Of a stretch of DNA of 64,000 nucleotides, positions 11,509 through 22,272 are shown piece after piece; the first letter of the stretch is position 1; each line of letters begins with the position of its first letter. The notes beneath the pieces are model-generated. The model saw only the letters and a program-made list of their open reading frames with translations. It did not search any database and had not been told where the DNA came from. The stretch comes from Campanula takesimana. Lineage: Eukaryota; Streptophyta; Magnoliopsida; Asterales; Campanulaceae. The stretch is from assembly GCA_026119855.1 (NCBI GenBank), contig JAOWBW010000361.1, positions 1,092,454 to 1,156,453 on the forward strand. The letters are read 5' to 3'. Both the position numbers and the translations under genes were made by a program.

Positions 11509-14500
11509 TCACTCGACGGATATGATGTCCAGCAATTTCTTGCCTTCTTCGCTCAACTCAACATTCTCCATCTTTATCCGGCGTCGCATAAGTGGATTTG
11601 ATTTTTCAGCAGCTACGTAAGTCCTTATCAAAGATTCAAACACCTCCACATCAACCTCATCCACAGCCTTCTTCAGAATCTCTATAAAGCGTTCTGCCAT
11701 ATTGACATCTTTGCTCATTTCAAATTGTCCCATCAATTTCTGAACCACCTCATTAGACGGGACCCACTTCTTTCCGTCCCCTCTACCAGTTTCAACGGCT
11801 TTCTCAATGTAATCAACTGCCGATTTTCTCTTCCCGTGTTCCAAATAGTAGTCCAAAAAGATCTCCCAAGTTTTAGCATTAGGCTTAGCACCTCTCCTCT
11901 TCGACACCTCCTTAAGTTCTTTCGCCTTCTCTAATGAGCCTGATTTGGCATATGCCCGTATAAGAACATTTGCGATCCTAATATCAAGAGGCGAGCCACC
12001 AGATTCCCATTCTCTAAAACATTTTTCAGCACCTGGTAAATCTTTCAAGTTAACCAATACTTGTATCATGTTCAGATAGCTTATGTTTGCAGTTTTAGGA
12101 AAAGCCAGTCTCAAAGAGCGCCAAACACGATAAACTTCGACTAAATTTCCAGTTTTTCCATATAATGTTATTAAGAACTGATAAGCAGAAAGATCTTTGC
12201 AGGCATTTCTCTTTTCCAATTCCTTTAGTGCCTTCTCTGCTTTATCATTTAAACCCGCATCAACATATATTGATGCTAAATTGCTATATGTCGTCCAGTC
12301 TGGAGAAACACGCCCGTCCCTCTTCATTTCATCAATTACCCTTTCAACCCCAGATATATTATTAACTGAAGCTAGTACTCTCATCCATACGTTATAGGTG
12401 TAAGAATCTGGCCTGACCTCAGAGGCTTTCATTTCTTGAATGGTAGCAGAAATTTTTTCTAGTTGGCCAGTTTTTGAATAAAGGGTCATTAGGCTGTTAT
12501 AAGGCATGGCGGTTAAACTTAACTTCAGTTCTTTCATCTTTACAATTAAAGCCTCCGCTTTTTCAGTCATTAATTCCTTGCAGTAACAATTGAGAAGTGC
12601 ACCATAAGTTAGGTGGTTCTTTGATTGTTCCGGAAGATCAATGAAGTAAGTTTCTGCAGCAGCAATTCCTCGGGTTTTGGAAAGTAGATCTAAGTGTATA
12701 GCTTGATCACTCACAGTCTTGTTTATACCCCTTTTTGACATGGTTTCTGAGAGCTGTAGATTAAACAAAAATCAATAAACAATTTGCATTACAAACAGAA
12801 TAAATAATAATCGAGATCAGTTGATTAATAAAAAGCATTTAAAATAAAAAAGAAACATATTAACACTTGGGAGGAGGATTTAACACCAAAATACACACAC
12901 ACACACACACACACACAAGATAGCTAATTATGAGGTTGGACAACACAGATATGTAAGAGACACCAATCTGGAACTAAAATATCAAGGAAATTAAAAACTA
13001 CAATTGTAGTAAAGAACAAACACATAATGTAAGTGTTTAAACTTTTATATAGGCTAATAAGTTGATAATTCAAACATCATAAGACCAGAAGAAAGTCTGG
13101 AGAGCCATTTGCTTGCAATCCTGTCCAATCAATAAACGATGAGAAAATTGGAAAAAGTGCTACCGAAATAGCAATACATGAGTAGGAGCAGAACCAAAAA
13201 CATAACACTTCATTGCTAAGCAGAAATCTCCCAAAATAAATAAATAATAATAAATATAAATTTGTATGAAATTTTATTTTGAAAAGCTACTTGTAAGAAA
13301 GATGTCTATGGTTGCAGACCCCGTCCCCTCTTTCTTTGAAATAAATGCCAAAACATCCATTGCCCCAACATAATGGTTGCAATGACAGTAAGAAGGTGGG
13401 GCGCCCGCTGAGGGCACAACAATTACTGATTGGTGGTCACCTAATTAGGCCACCATAAGGGATGACCATCATGAAACAATGAAATTTCCCCATTCCCCAC
13501 CTTAGTGATAACTTGAAGGAATACAGAAATCAAAAAAAGAGATTCCAGTACTTAGAAACCTTGTAGTCCATGTTACATATGTCAAGCCACAAACCAGGTA
13601 CTTCTAGATTCAAAGACAGGTTAAAACCCAATTCAAAATGGTATCGTGGAAACCTACTTGGGTGCATAAGAGATTAGATAGTTTTTCATTCCAGATTCAG
13701 AATGTCATATTGCATTTCTACTAGCTTCAACATAGAAATTCAAAAATAAATTTTCACACCCTCCATCCCATAATGATTATCTAGTTTTCAAAGAAATTTG
13801 TCCCAGTATGATGATTTTTCGTAAAGCTACTACAATGATACAATCACCTTCGAAAAAAATTATTTTCCTAAGCATAGATGCAATATTAAGTCTAGAATGA
13901 GGATAGTAAAGGCACTTATGTGCAACTAAAATTACTTCGATCTCAACTTTAACAAATGTCTCTCATGGTCAAAAAAGGACAATCATTCTGGGACGTGAGG
14001 GTGGATAAGAAACTTTTACAAAGATAAAGTAGCACATGAGCTGTATATTCTGTTGTTTCAAGTTACAAGGGCAAGAACAAGCTGATTCGAGATTTCAGGT
14101 CATAGTACCAATAGCTATATTGAAAACGAACCAAACAACTCAAATTGTTATCTTCATAGACTTCATCATACTATACATCACTTCAGTAATGACCAATAAG
14201 TATCTTAGGATCCCATCTACATCTTACATAGTTGCAACTTTACATACAAACGAAGCTTCTCTGCTCCAAATGATGCTGCAGTAATGATTCAGCATGCATC
14301 TTAATTTTCCATTTCACTTTACATACTCATATTTATTTCCAAAATGGCATTGCCAGACTGAGCTTCAAACGCATCTAAGTATCTATTTTTTTCTAACACA
14401 CTCACAAAGTAAGATTCTCACACCTCGATTCAAAGATTGCTGCACTAAACTTCATAAGCATCTTAGGAATTAGGATCCCATTTGTACTCACAAATACCCA

Positions 14501-15002
14501 AATGCTTCTCGGTATCAAACCTTTGCGGCACCAATCATTCATTAGCCATCTAATTTCCCAATTCGCTAACATCCTCACAAACAATATTACAATTAACTTT
14601 CTCCACATCAAATTTCCTCTTTCCAATGATCTCTAAGTATCCAACTTTTCAATTTCACCTAACAAAACTCTGCCGCATTACTTTTTTGCCGCTCATCTTA
14701 CTATGGCATTTCCCCTAAAACACAATCAAAGCAAAAAACTTATAAAAAGTTGGATTGGGGGGACGAACCTTTAATGCAGGGGAATAGCGTTTGCGACTGC
14801 GAAGGATCTTGAGTGAGAGATCGGATTCCCATTTGTAGACTCTTTTGCGGCTCTTGAGGAATTGATTGACGTTTTGTCGAATGCTGACTTCGGATCCACC
14901 GTCTTTGAAGAGACGCTTGTACAGTGCATCTTCCAAGTACTTCTTCGAAACCCTCTTCGCTACGTTCTTTGACCTCCCGAATTTATGCATAAACGTCGAC
15001 AT
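11509..15002 (-). CDS. P-class pentatricopeptide repeat (PPR) protein
   Basis: Two exons on the minus strand: 15002-14769 (78 codons) and 12753-11509, joined AAG|GTTCGT to CTACAG|CTC in phase, giving 492 residues. From memory this is the length and layout of Arabidopsis At1g60770, and long stretches match that protein, for example TVSDQAIHLDL, LTYGALLNCYCKEL, DSYTYNVWMR and RVSPDWTTYSN. From residue ~90 onward the helical PPR repeats follow in series. P-class PPR proteins bind single-stranded RNA in mitochondria or plastids; the exact RNA is unknown to me. I prefer the ATG at 15002 because homologues start near there. An in-frame ATG at 15194 would add 64 residues that could be a transit peptide, but that extension crosses a 19-G run of uncertain length. 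The 2.0-kb intron holds a MITE and an AC microsatellite. Confidence 0.93.
12892..12917. repeat. AC microsatellite in PPR intron
   Basis: About 13 AC dinucleotides in a row lie within the single intron of the PPR gene. No regulatory meaning is evident. Confidence 0.9.
13757..14003. mobile_element. Decayed Stowaway-like MITE in PPR intron
   Basis: Left end CCCTCCATCCCATAATGATT and right end AATCATTCTGGGACGTGAGG are inverted copies with several changes. The TA flanks are no longer clear. It lies wholly within the PPR intron. Confidence 0.65.
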
Positions 15003-15036
15003 TTCGGCCACAATCTCGCCGGCGATTCCAGAAATT

Positions 15037-15055
15037 GGGGGGGGGGGGGGGGGGG
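15037..15055. repeat. 19-G homopolymer at the PPR 5' end
   Basis: The G run (C run on the coding strand) would encode consecutive prolines if translation began at 15194. It lies between the two candidate start codons and its length is likely unstable or mis-assembled. Confidence 0.85.
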
Positions 15056-15250
15056 TTGATCTGGAAACCCTAGCTAGAGTTTGGAACGAGGGAGTGTTTA
15101 CCACTGTGAATGGGGTTTTAGGAGGGGAATTATTGAGTTTGTGGGAGTACCATAAGAGAAATGCGACTGCAGCTCGGGAAAGCCGAATTTTCATTATAAA
15201 ATGAAAATAAATGTGCCTACAAACTTAATTATCATTATCCTAATTATTAT

Positions 15251-15704
15251 GATCAAGTCTTGTGAAAACGCGTTTTACTTTAAGAAAAGGAAAAATGTGT
15301 TTTTTAATGAAGCTGACCCTTATTCATAGAAACAGGCGGTGGTATTTTCGTAAATATTGGCAAACATCGTAAAACCTCAGTGTTAATATTACAAAAAGTC
15401 AGTGATTTCAAACTGACGTTTATAAACATAAAACTGACACTTTTCTTAAGTGTCAGTAGTAGTGTTTAAAAGTGTTAGTCATTACACTAGCACTTTTAAA
15501 CATTGATACTGGCACTTATTAAAAGTGCTAATGGTAGTGTCAATAAGTGTCGGTGTACATGTGCTGACACTTTTTATACTACCACATGCACTTACGATCA
15601 GCGCTAAACAATTTCCCGTTAATTACAAAAATGCTACCGCGCTATTTTAAAAACACGTTGTACGCGAACCTTATGAAAAAACACGTTTTTCCCCAGTTTC
15701 TCAC
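15251..15704. mobile_element. Unclassified element, GCGTTTT-end family, copy A
   Basis: The ends carry CTTGTGAAAACGCGTTTTA on the left and, read inward from the right, GGGGAAAAACGTGTTTTTTC. Both arms also hold a GCGGTRG-YATTTTYGTAA block. The element is flanked by AATTATTAT at 15242-15250 and 15705-15713, a likely 8-9-bp target duplication. The core (15375-15590) is a degenerate array of AGTGTCAGT / AAAAGTGYTA phrases in both orientations. No coding capacity. The duplication length fits hAT or Mutator-like transposition. Confidence 0.7.
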
Positions 15705-15723
15705 AATTATTATAAGATAATAC

Positions 15724-15849
15724 TAGGGGCACAAAAACTTGCTCACAAAATCCTATGTGGTGTTTTTAATTAGAGTGTGACGGTGTCATTATCGATGCAA
15801 CCAATAAAATATTGCCACCTCATCTTATGAGCAAGATTTTGTGCCCCTA
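15724..15849. mobile_element. Small inverted-repeat MITE
   Basis: Left arm TAGGGGCACAAAAACTTGCT and right arm AGCAAGATTTTGTGCCCCTA are inverted copies around a ~70-bp core. The total is about 126 bp. The target duplication is not clear, so the superfamily is unassigned. Confidence 0.7.
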
Positions 15850-15969
15850 ACATTGCTCTTATTATAAATTATTGTACATTACAACAAGTATTACTGTACA
15901 TTTGATTAATCAATATGTAAGTGAAATAATTTGATTATTTAATACTCATATCATTATAATATTGTATTT

Positions 15970-15970
15970 C

Positions 15971-16029
<59 letters not shown>

Positions 16030-16560
16030 AAAGCAAACAAAACTCTAATTGCATTAATAAAGTTTAAGAAGATGGTGCTCCACAAGTCGGAGACTCACCC
16101 AAGTAACTGGTTTACAAAGACAAACTATCGTCAACAATTTATCTGCCCCAACAAAAGAACATAATACATCTTGATTATGAATGTCTAATCCTAAACCAAA
16201 TCTCCAACCAAAACCCTTACGAACAATCACTTGTGACGCACAAATGCTTCTCCAAGATACACTTGGACACGGCCTAACACTGGCCTTTAGAAAATCACTG
16301 AACTGGAAAAACCTGAAGTTGAAAACATTACAAAGTAAAGCATTTGGGTAGACAAAAAATGTCCAACCAAACATCGCAAGTATTGCATCAGTGAATACAA
16401 ATAAAATACAATGGCTCTCAACATGGAGAGAAGGCAAAGGCTCCCAACACAGGGGAGAAGACAAAGGCTCTCGACAACGGAGAGAAATCAAATATAACAG
16501 ACAAAAATTTGAAGAACGGAAAAAAAGATGTATGCCGAATTGTTTTTGAGGCAAGATAAT
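15970..16560 (-). mobile_element. LINE 3'-end fragment (decayed)
   Basis: On the minus strand the frame at 16554-16054 contains SWRSICASQVIVRKGFGWRF, which resembles the SWRSI...KGxRWRxGxG segment downstream of the reverse transcriptase in plant L1-type LINEs. Downstream the sequence reads ACTTTATTAATGC...TTTGTTTGCTTTC and runs into a ~53-bp TA repeat (15974-16026), like a LINE 3' UTR with a simple-repeat tail. Most of the element is missing. The 166-residue frame is not a host gene as far as I can tell. Confidence 0.5.
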
Positions 16561-17484
16561 TGATTGACGCTAGAATGTCGCCGGGAATTATGATTACATT
16601 GAACAATCTCCCTTTCATGGAATCCATGAAAATAATGGGTAGCACCAATATATTTATTAATGAAAAGCATGAAATTTCTTCTAATTTAAACATTAATCAT
16701 TGAATGAATGATTAATGTTTAAATCAGAAGATTGAAGATCAATTATATTTAATTACCTTTGTTTGAAAAGGTAAATATATTTAATTGCTTTTTCACAATA
16801 TACTCCACCGTTTCAAATATAAGGCATTTCAAACATTATTAAGACAATAATTATAGTAATGATAATTATATTTATCATAAATTTTTAACTTCTTAGTTTA
16901 TGTTCCTTCTCCCCAAAAAAAACTTCTTAATTTATGTTGTTAAGACTTTTTAAAATAAATTGTGATTTTTGAATGATCATTTTTGCCTTATTTTCTACGA
17001 GACATTACATAGATTAACAAAGGAGGAATGAAATATATAGTTAATGAACTGTGTTGATGTATATGAATAAAAGATAAAGTAATTAAAATTATTTTTATTG
17101 CTGTGAATGAATTTGATTTGTCATTTATTTCAAAAAAAATAAAAAATCTAATGACAATTTCTTACCGTAAGAATAAATCTTTTTGGGCTTGTTTGGGCCA
17201 AATATTTGAGCCGAAATTCCATACTTAAGAACCAGGAAACCAAGTTTATAGCTGGTGGATGGATCTCATTACAAGCCCACAGCTAAATGGTGGATCATAC
17301 TACGTATAAATCGGCCTCTTATGCAACTAGAACACTAATGGTAGGGGAGTGAATACTTCGGTTTGGTTCGGGATCAGTTGAACTTATAAACCGAACCACT
17401 AGTTACTGATATGGTTAAATTTTAGATTCAAATGAATCAAGAAAAAGTTTAAGCTTAACCAACCAAATAGTAATGGTTTGGTTT
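16561..17484. other. AT-rich intergenic DNA
   Basis: No gene was recognised. A near-palindromic patch at 16688-16722 (TTTAAACATTAATCATT with its inverted copy) and a decayed MITE-like start near 16800 (TACTCCACCGTTTC) are the only structures seen. Confidence 0.45.
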
Positions 17485-17492
17485 GGTATGGT

Positions 17493-18320
17493 CAGGGCCG
17501 GTCTTGTGGCAAGACACGTGAGGCCGTCGCCTAGGGCCACCAACAATTTTACTCGATATTAGGGCCCCAAATTTATGTGTTTACTACATATATAACAGAC
17601 AACATTTTATTACAAGTTCTTATAGTTGTTCCAGTGGTCAGGCTGAGCATTGTGAAGGCATCCATCGCACACAGTTCCACCTGATTTCGAGTCTCAGCAC
17701 TTACATTTTATTTTTTTCTCTCTCTATTCTAATTTGGGCCTTCCTTCTTAGAGACTCTCTCTCTCTTTTAGTTTAATATGGGCTTTCCTTACAATCTTAA
17801 TTTGGGCTATTCTCACTTTTATATTTTTTTCTCTTATTCTTTCAAACTTAATTAACAAGTTTAATTTTTATTTTGCAATTTGTTTTAATAAATTATTTGC
17901 AATCATTATATCAACATTATGGAAATTAATTTTTTTTATTATTTTTATTTATGACTAAATTATGGTGAGATATTTCTTTAAATCCTTAGAAATTGATCAT
18001 ATTATTTCCTAACCTTTTTTTTCAATTATATCAACCCAATTAAATAACAAACTCATTTGTTTAAGTCCAAATCTCAATATTATTTTAATGAAATTCTCCA
18101 AAACATGTTATTTTACTATTCAATTTAGTGTCCAACTGTTAGAATTTTAAAACCTAAGAAAATCGGAAATGAACACCTCCAATTGAAAGATTGACAGAGA
18201 CGAAAAGCCAAAGTGAAATATATGTTCGAAAAAATCACAACATTTATTGCATTTAAAGGAATTTAAGGCCCCCAACTAAATAGCTCGCATAGGGCCTCAA
18301 AATTTATAGGTCCGGCCCTG
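17493..18320. mobile_element. Non-autonomous hAT element with 8-bp target duplication
   Basis: The ends CAGGGCCGGTCTTGTGG and, inverted, CAGGGCCGGACCTATA are flanked by identical GGTATGGT at 17485-17492 and 18321-18328. An 8-bp duplication and CAGGGxxGG ends are typical of hAT elements. The 828-bp body has no transposase frame and carries a tRNA-derived SINE-like segment. Confidence 0.88.
17624..17715 (+). mobile_element. Probable tRNA-derived SINE fragment
   Basis: The sequence has an A-box-like GTGGTCAGGCTGAGC near 17635 and a B-box-like GATTTCGAGTCTC near 17681, spaced as in a tRNA-derived pol III promoter. A T/CT-rich tail follows. It sits inside the hAT element, so it inserted there or was carried along. 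It does not fold as a plausible functional tRNA. Confidence 0.45.
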
Positions 18321-18505
18321 GGTATGGTATGGTTCGATTTGGTTAAAACTGTGAGTCAGATTATGGTTTAGACCGTGGTGCAGACTTTGTAGTCGACCGA
18401 GAATATTACTCAAAATAAAAATCTATGGTCAGTATATGCGGACTAACGATTTGGTTCCACGATTTCAAACTGTTATTTGGTGTGGTTTGGTTCTAATTGA
18501 TCTAA

Positions 18506-19062
18506 CGCAAAATTTTGGGAAAAACGCGTTTTTCCAAACGCTTAGGAAAAACCTGTTTTAAAAAAAAACGCGGTGGAATTTTTGTAAATAATCAGAAATT
18601 CTCAACGGTTCTGGATATAATTATAAAACCTTTTGGATATGATATTGATAGCTGGTACCCTTGAAAGTGATAGCCAGAATGGTCATTTTTGTAAATAGTC
18701 ACAACTTCTCAACGGTTCTGGATATCAATATAAAGCCTTCTGGATATGAGATTGATAGCAAGAACCTTTGAAATTGATAGCTAGAAGGGTTCTGGATATC
18801 AATATAAAGCCTTCTGGATATGAGATTGATAGCAAGAACCTTTGAAATGATAGCTAGAAGGGTTCTGTATCAATATAAAGCCTTCTGGATATGAGATATA
18901 AGAACCTTTGAAAGTGATAGCTAAAAGGGTTCTGTATATCAATATAAAGTTCTTCTGGATATGAAATTGATAGCCGGAACCTTTGAAAGTGATAGCCAGA
19001 AGGTTTGAAAAACACGTTTTTCTAACCAGTAGGAAAAACGCGTTTTACAGGAGACCAACTCT
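18506..19062. mobile_element. GCGTTTT-end family, copy B, with ~74-bp tandem repeats
   Basis: The left end has GGGAAAAACGCGTTTTTCC, and the inverted right end has TGTAAAACGCGTTTTTCC followed by a second AAAAACGTGTTTTT palindrome. TGATCTAA flanks both sides (18498-18505 and 19063-19070), a clean 8-bp target duplication. The left arm shares the GCGGTGG-ATTTTTGTAA block with copy A. The core holds about five tandem copies of a ~74-bp unit (GGTTCTGGATATCAATATAA ... GAACCTTTGAAAGTGATAGC). Confidence 0.75.
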
Positions 19063-19231
19063 TGATCTAAAGGGGTTAGAACAGAAACCAAACTGAATCA
19101 TGTAGTTTTCCAATTTTTTATACCGAATCAAATCACTCATGCTTTGAAACGATCCAAACCGCATTGTTTAGTTTGGTTCGGTCCATACCGCGACCTGAAC
19201 CAAACGGAACTACTTACACCCTAAACTAATA

Positions 19232-19489
19232 CTCTCTCCGTCGATGTGCACACTTTTTGATCTACATGGGAATTAAGGAGGGGTGGATATATTTTTATAA
19301 ATAAATAGAGAAGTAGGTGTTGTGAGTATGAAAAATCATGTATGAGAGAAAAAGCGGGGTAAGAATTAGTAGTTGATAGTTGTTGCGTGTATGATAATTG
19401 AATAAAGAAGTGTTATTTCTATTTTAGAAAAGCTGGACTTATCATCATAATGCCTAAAAAATGTGCACATTGTTAGAGAACGGAGGGAG
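19232..19489. mobile_element. Stowaway-type MITE
   Basis: Left end CTCTCTCCGTCGATGTGCAC and right end ATGTGCAC...GAACGGAGGGAG with TA on both sides. The body resembles the elements at 34304-34580 and 20398-22272 (GTGGTAGAAAATG-like purine-rich phrases). Confidence 0.78.
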
Positions 19490-19531
19490 TATTCGTTTCA
19501 TAAGCTTTCTCTTCCTTTTTTAATTATTAAA

Positions 19532-19972
19532 GTTGGTCTTGTGAAAAACAAGTTTTTCTAGCGCTTAGGAGCAACATTTTTTTTTTCAAAAAACGTGTCC
19601 CTGCATCATAAATGTCAATTCTAATGATAAAATGTGTCAACCATTTATATTAAAACTCATAAATATTGAAATTGGCACTCATACATTCAAATCAATATTT
19701 TTAACAAGTGCAAGTGTGTGTTAAATAATGTTAATGTCTGTATAAAACTTAAAAAAATTATAAGCACATGTGTTACAGAATGCTAGTGCATGCGCAAAAA
19801 AGTATCAAAGTTATTGTAAAAAAACTTAAAAATTGTCACTAATAGTGTTAAACAATACCAGTGCGTGTGTTAAAGAGCGTCAATGATTAATGTTAAAGAG
19901 TGTGAGTGGTAGTGTTACTGAGTCCCGACGTGTTCAATAAGTTTCAGTTATTTATAAAAATGTTAGCGCCTT
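19532..19972. mobile_element. GCGTTTT-end family, copy C (truncated)
   Basis: The left end GGTCTTGTGAAAAACAAGTT, followed by TCTAGCGCTTAGGAGCAAC, matches the ends of copies A and B. The core is a degenerate run of GTGTTAAAGAGTG / AGTGTGTGTTAAA phrases. The right end stops near AAAAATGTTAGCGCC without the terminal palindrome, and no target duplication was found. Confidence 0.55.
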
Positions 19973-20576
19973 CGGGCTTGTTTGGTAGAGCACCGCGTTC
20001 AAAATAAATTGAAAAAAAAACATCTTTTTGTTAATTAAACGTCTCATTGGAGAGTTTTCGAGTGAAGTTTTTAAAAATCTTGGCCTTTTTAGCCGCTCAA
20101 AATAGTAGCGTAAAAAAACCGTTTTAAAAAATATATTTCCAAAAATATACGTATATCTCTAAATGGTAATTTTATAAAAAACTTTCACTATTCATTACTC
20201 TCTTCGTCTCAAATGAAATTACAAATATTATCTTTTTGGATGTCTCATTATAAACTACACGTATTGAAATATGAAAAGTTAATAATTTTTCTTTATTCAA
20301 TAATACTTACTTTCACACTCGTTATGTGTTTCGCATTTTTCACATTTTATTCCATTTGTTGGTTTAAATTACTAATAAAGCAATCCCTAAAAATATACTC
20401 CCTCCGTCCCAATATAAGTAGGACTAGAGAAGTGGACACAATAATTAAGAAAAAAACAGTGTATTTGTGGTAGAAAATGAAGAGAGAGAATGAGTGAGGT
20501 AAATACTAGTGTTGGTTTAATAAATTGAGTGATGAAAAATGAAGAGATGGTATGAGTGAGGTTGAATGGGGGGTTG

Positions 20577-21982
20577 TGTTGGGTATGCTTATTACTTAAC
20601 CCTCCTATTTATGTTAGAATTGATTGATACCATCACCTAAGTTTATTTTAAGGACGTTAGGACCCTATGTAATGTAAGAAGTTTTATAAACTTCAATTTT
20701 TAGCTAAGTCCTCTTTATAGACTAGGCTTAGTGGTTAGGGATTTTACTTTGACTTTGAGGTCTCATGTGCAAATGTCTAAGTGGGATGCGCATGACCTTC
20801 ATGCGCAGCACCCATCTGCGCACTCAATGCGCATGGCTTCCATGCGCGCGCAGTTTTGTCTTAGTCAATTCTCTCATTTCCTGACCTAATATTCTAGAAG
20901 CTTGGAAAGCGTCAAGTCAAGATACGCTTTTTGGATTAAGCCAAAGTGCTGATGTGTACATACGACAAAACAAGCACACTCAGCATACACGTGATGGAGA
21001 CGCGCCTCAGTTTGAAATTCAAAATGAAGACAGCTGTCATCCTTCTAGAAGAAGTTTGAATCTTGTCCTCTTGCTCTGTCTCCAACGGCTATAAAGGACA
21101 CTTGCGCACCAATCACATTGTGCCAGCTCATCGCCCTTACTCAGAGCTCCGACGGCTAGTTTTTGAAGCTCCACTATAAATAGCCTTGCTCATCCTCATT
21201 TTCAAGCTGCTTGTGTTTTGCTTTCTGAAAAAAACTTTGAAGATTTGAAGATTGCTTGCTCATTTCCAGAATTCTCAAGAACAACCTTCATACCTTACCA
21301 AGCCCAGATCCTAAAGCCTTGTAACACCAGAATATCTTGTGCTCTTCATCTCATAGATTTATAGAGCCCAGATTTCTGACACACACACACCTCTTGAAGT
21401 TCCGATCTCATCGATCATACTTCTAGAGATACACCGGTTTTTGTCTAGGATTTGTTCTTTCATAGATAATAGATCTTTGAGTTAGTTTATTCTCAATCGT
21501 TGTAACTTTTAACACTCTCTCATAATAAGATCTCCATTAGAAATCCAAGACTAATCATCTTGGTAGAGGACGTAGATCTTTTTTTGATCGAACCTCTCCA
21601 AATAGCTTGTCTATTTATTGTGCTTTTCATTCTACATTTAAGCTTTTCTGATATATTGCTTTGTTTGATCTTTGTAGATTGTCTTGCACTGTTTGCATTG
21701 TGTTTGTGTGCTTTCTGCCTTAGTATCATTTTGCGCCTCTCTTTAAGCTAAACTTAGTGCGTGCGTTTTTACACTTCTGCGTATATACATGCGCATAAGT
21801 AATTGCTTTAAGTTTTCGCTGTGCATTTCACTCTTGTTGCGCGCTATACTTAGCCAAAATAAGAGCTGTGCGCATTCGCCATTGTTTTGCAAAAGGGTTT
21901 GAAAAGAATATTAAAACGCTATTCACCCCCCCCCCCCCCCTCTAGCATTTTTCATACCCTTGTTGCCCATTTAAGACCAACA
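20577..21982 (+). mobile_element. Solo LTR, probably Copia, with GGTTG duplication
   Basis: The 1,406-bp block begins TGTTGGGTATGC, ends AAGACCAACA, and is flanked by GGTTG at 20572-20576 and 21983-21987. It contains a TATA-like CTATAAATAG and, near its 3' end, a 15-C run in ATTCACCCCCC...TCTAG, a feature I associate with Copia LTRs. No internal region follows, so it is a solo LTR left by LTR-LTR recombination. Confidence 0.88.
21175..21182 (+). promoter_or_regulatory. TATA box of the solo LTR
   Basis: TATAAATA lies in the middle of the 20577-21982 LTR, where the U3 promoter is expected. It could still start transcription into the downstream DNA. Confidence 0.55.
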
Positions 21983-22011
21983 GGTTGGTTGAATATAAAT
22001 ATATTATAATA

Positions 22012-22191
22012 CTCTCTCCGTCCCAAAATGATCTTCACATTTGACTATTCAAACTTTTTAAGGATATGAACACTTGCTTCACTAGCCATGTTGTGCTTAT
22101 GCAAAATTTAAGCCCAAGTTATAGAAATGGGAAGAACTTTTTGGGACAATGAAAAATGGCAAATGAAAAGATCATTTCGGGACGGAGGTAG
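22012..22191. mobile_element. Stowaway-type MITE nested in another MITE
   Basis: Left end CTCTCTCCGTCCCAAAATGA, right end TCATTTCGGGACGGAGGTAG, with TA on both sides. At 180 bp it is nearly the same as 11012-11190 (shared CAAACTTTTTAAG...ATGAACAC phrases, in inverse orientation). Confidence 0.82.
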
Positions 22192-22272
22192 TATTTTTAT
22201 TTTGGATAGTCTCAATTGTTTTAGGACAATTTAAATGGAATAAAAGTCTTACTTGTGTTGAGACGGAGAGAG

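Larger units (their letters stand above)
20398..22272. mobile_element. Stowaway MITE split by two later insertions
   Basis: The left end CTCCCTCCGTCCCAATATAA at 20398 and right end GTGTTGAGACGGAGAGAG at 22272 have TA flanks. The left body (GTGGTAGAAAATGAAGAGAG) and the right body (ATTTTGGATAGTCTCA) match the two halves of the intact element at 34304-34580. The halves are separated by a solo LTR (20577-21982) and a second MITE (22012-22191). Confidence 0.8.

Noticed and set aside
14715..15194. Reading the PPR first-exon frame to its own stop as a separate 159-codon gene
   Set aside because: A donor site after YSPALK (14769) and similarity to the PPR N-terminus show it is exon 1; the remaining codons are intron.
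16054..16554. 166-codon minus-strand ORF as a novel host gene
   Set aside because: It contains a LINE-like SWRSI...KGFGWRFG segment and ends in a simple-repeat tail, so it is better explained as a LINE remnant.
17624..17715. Functional tRNA gene
   Set aside because: B-box-like and A-box-like words exist, but no complete cloverleaf with acceptor stem and anticodon loop could be drawn.
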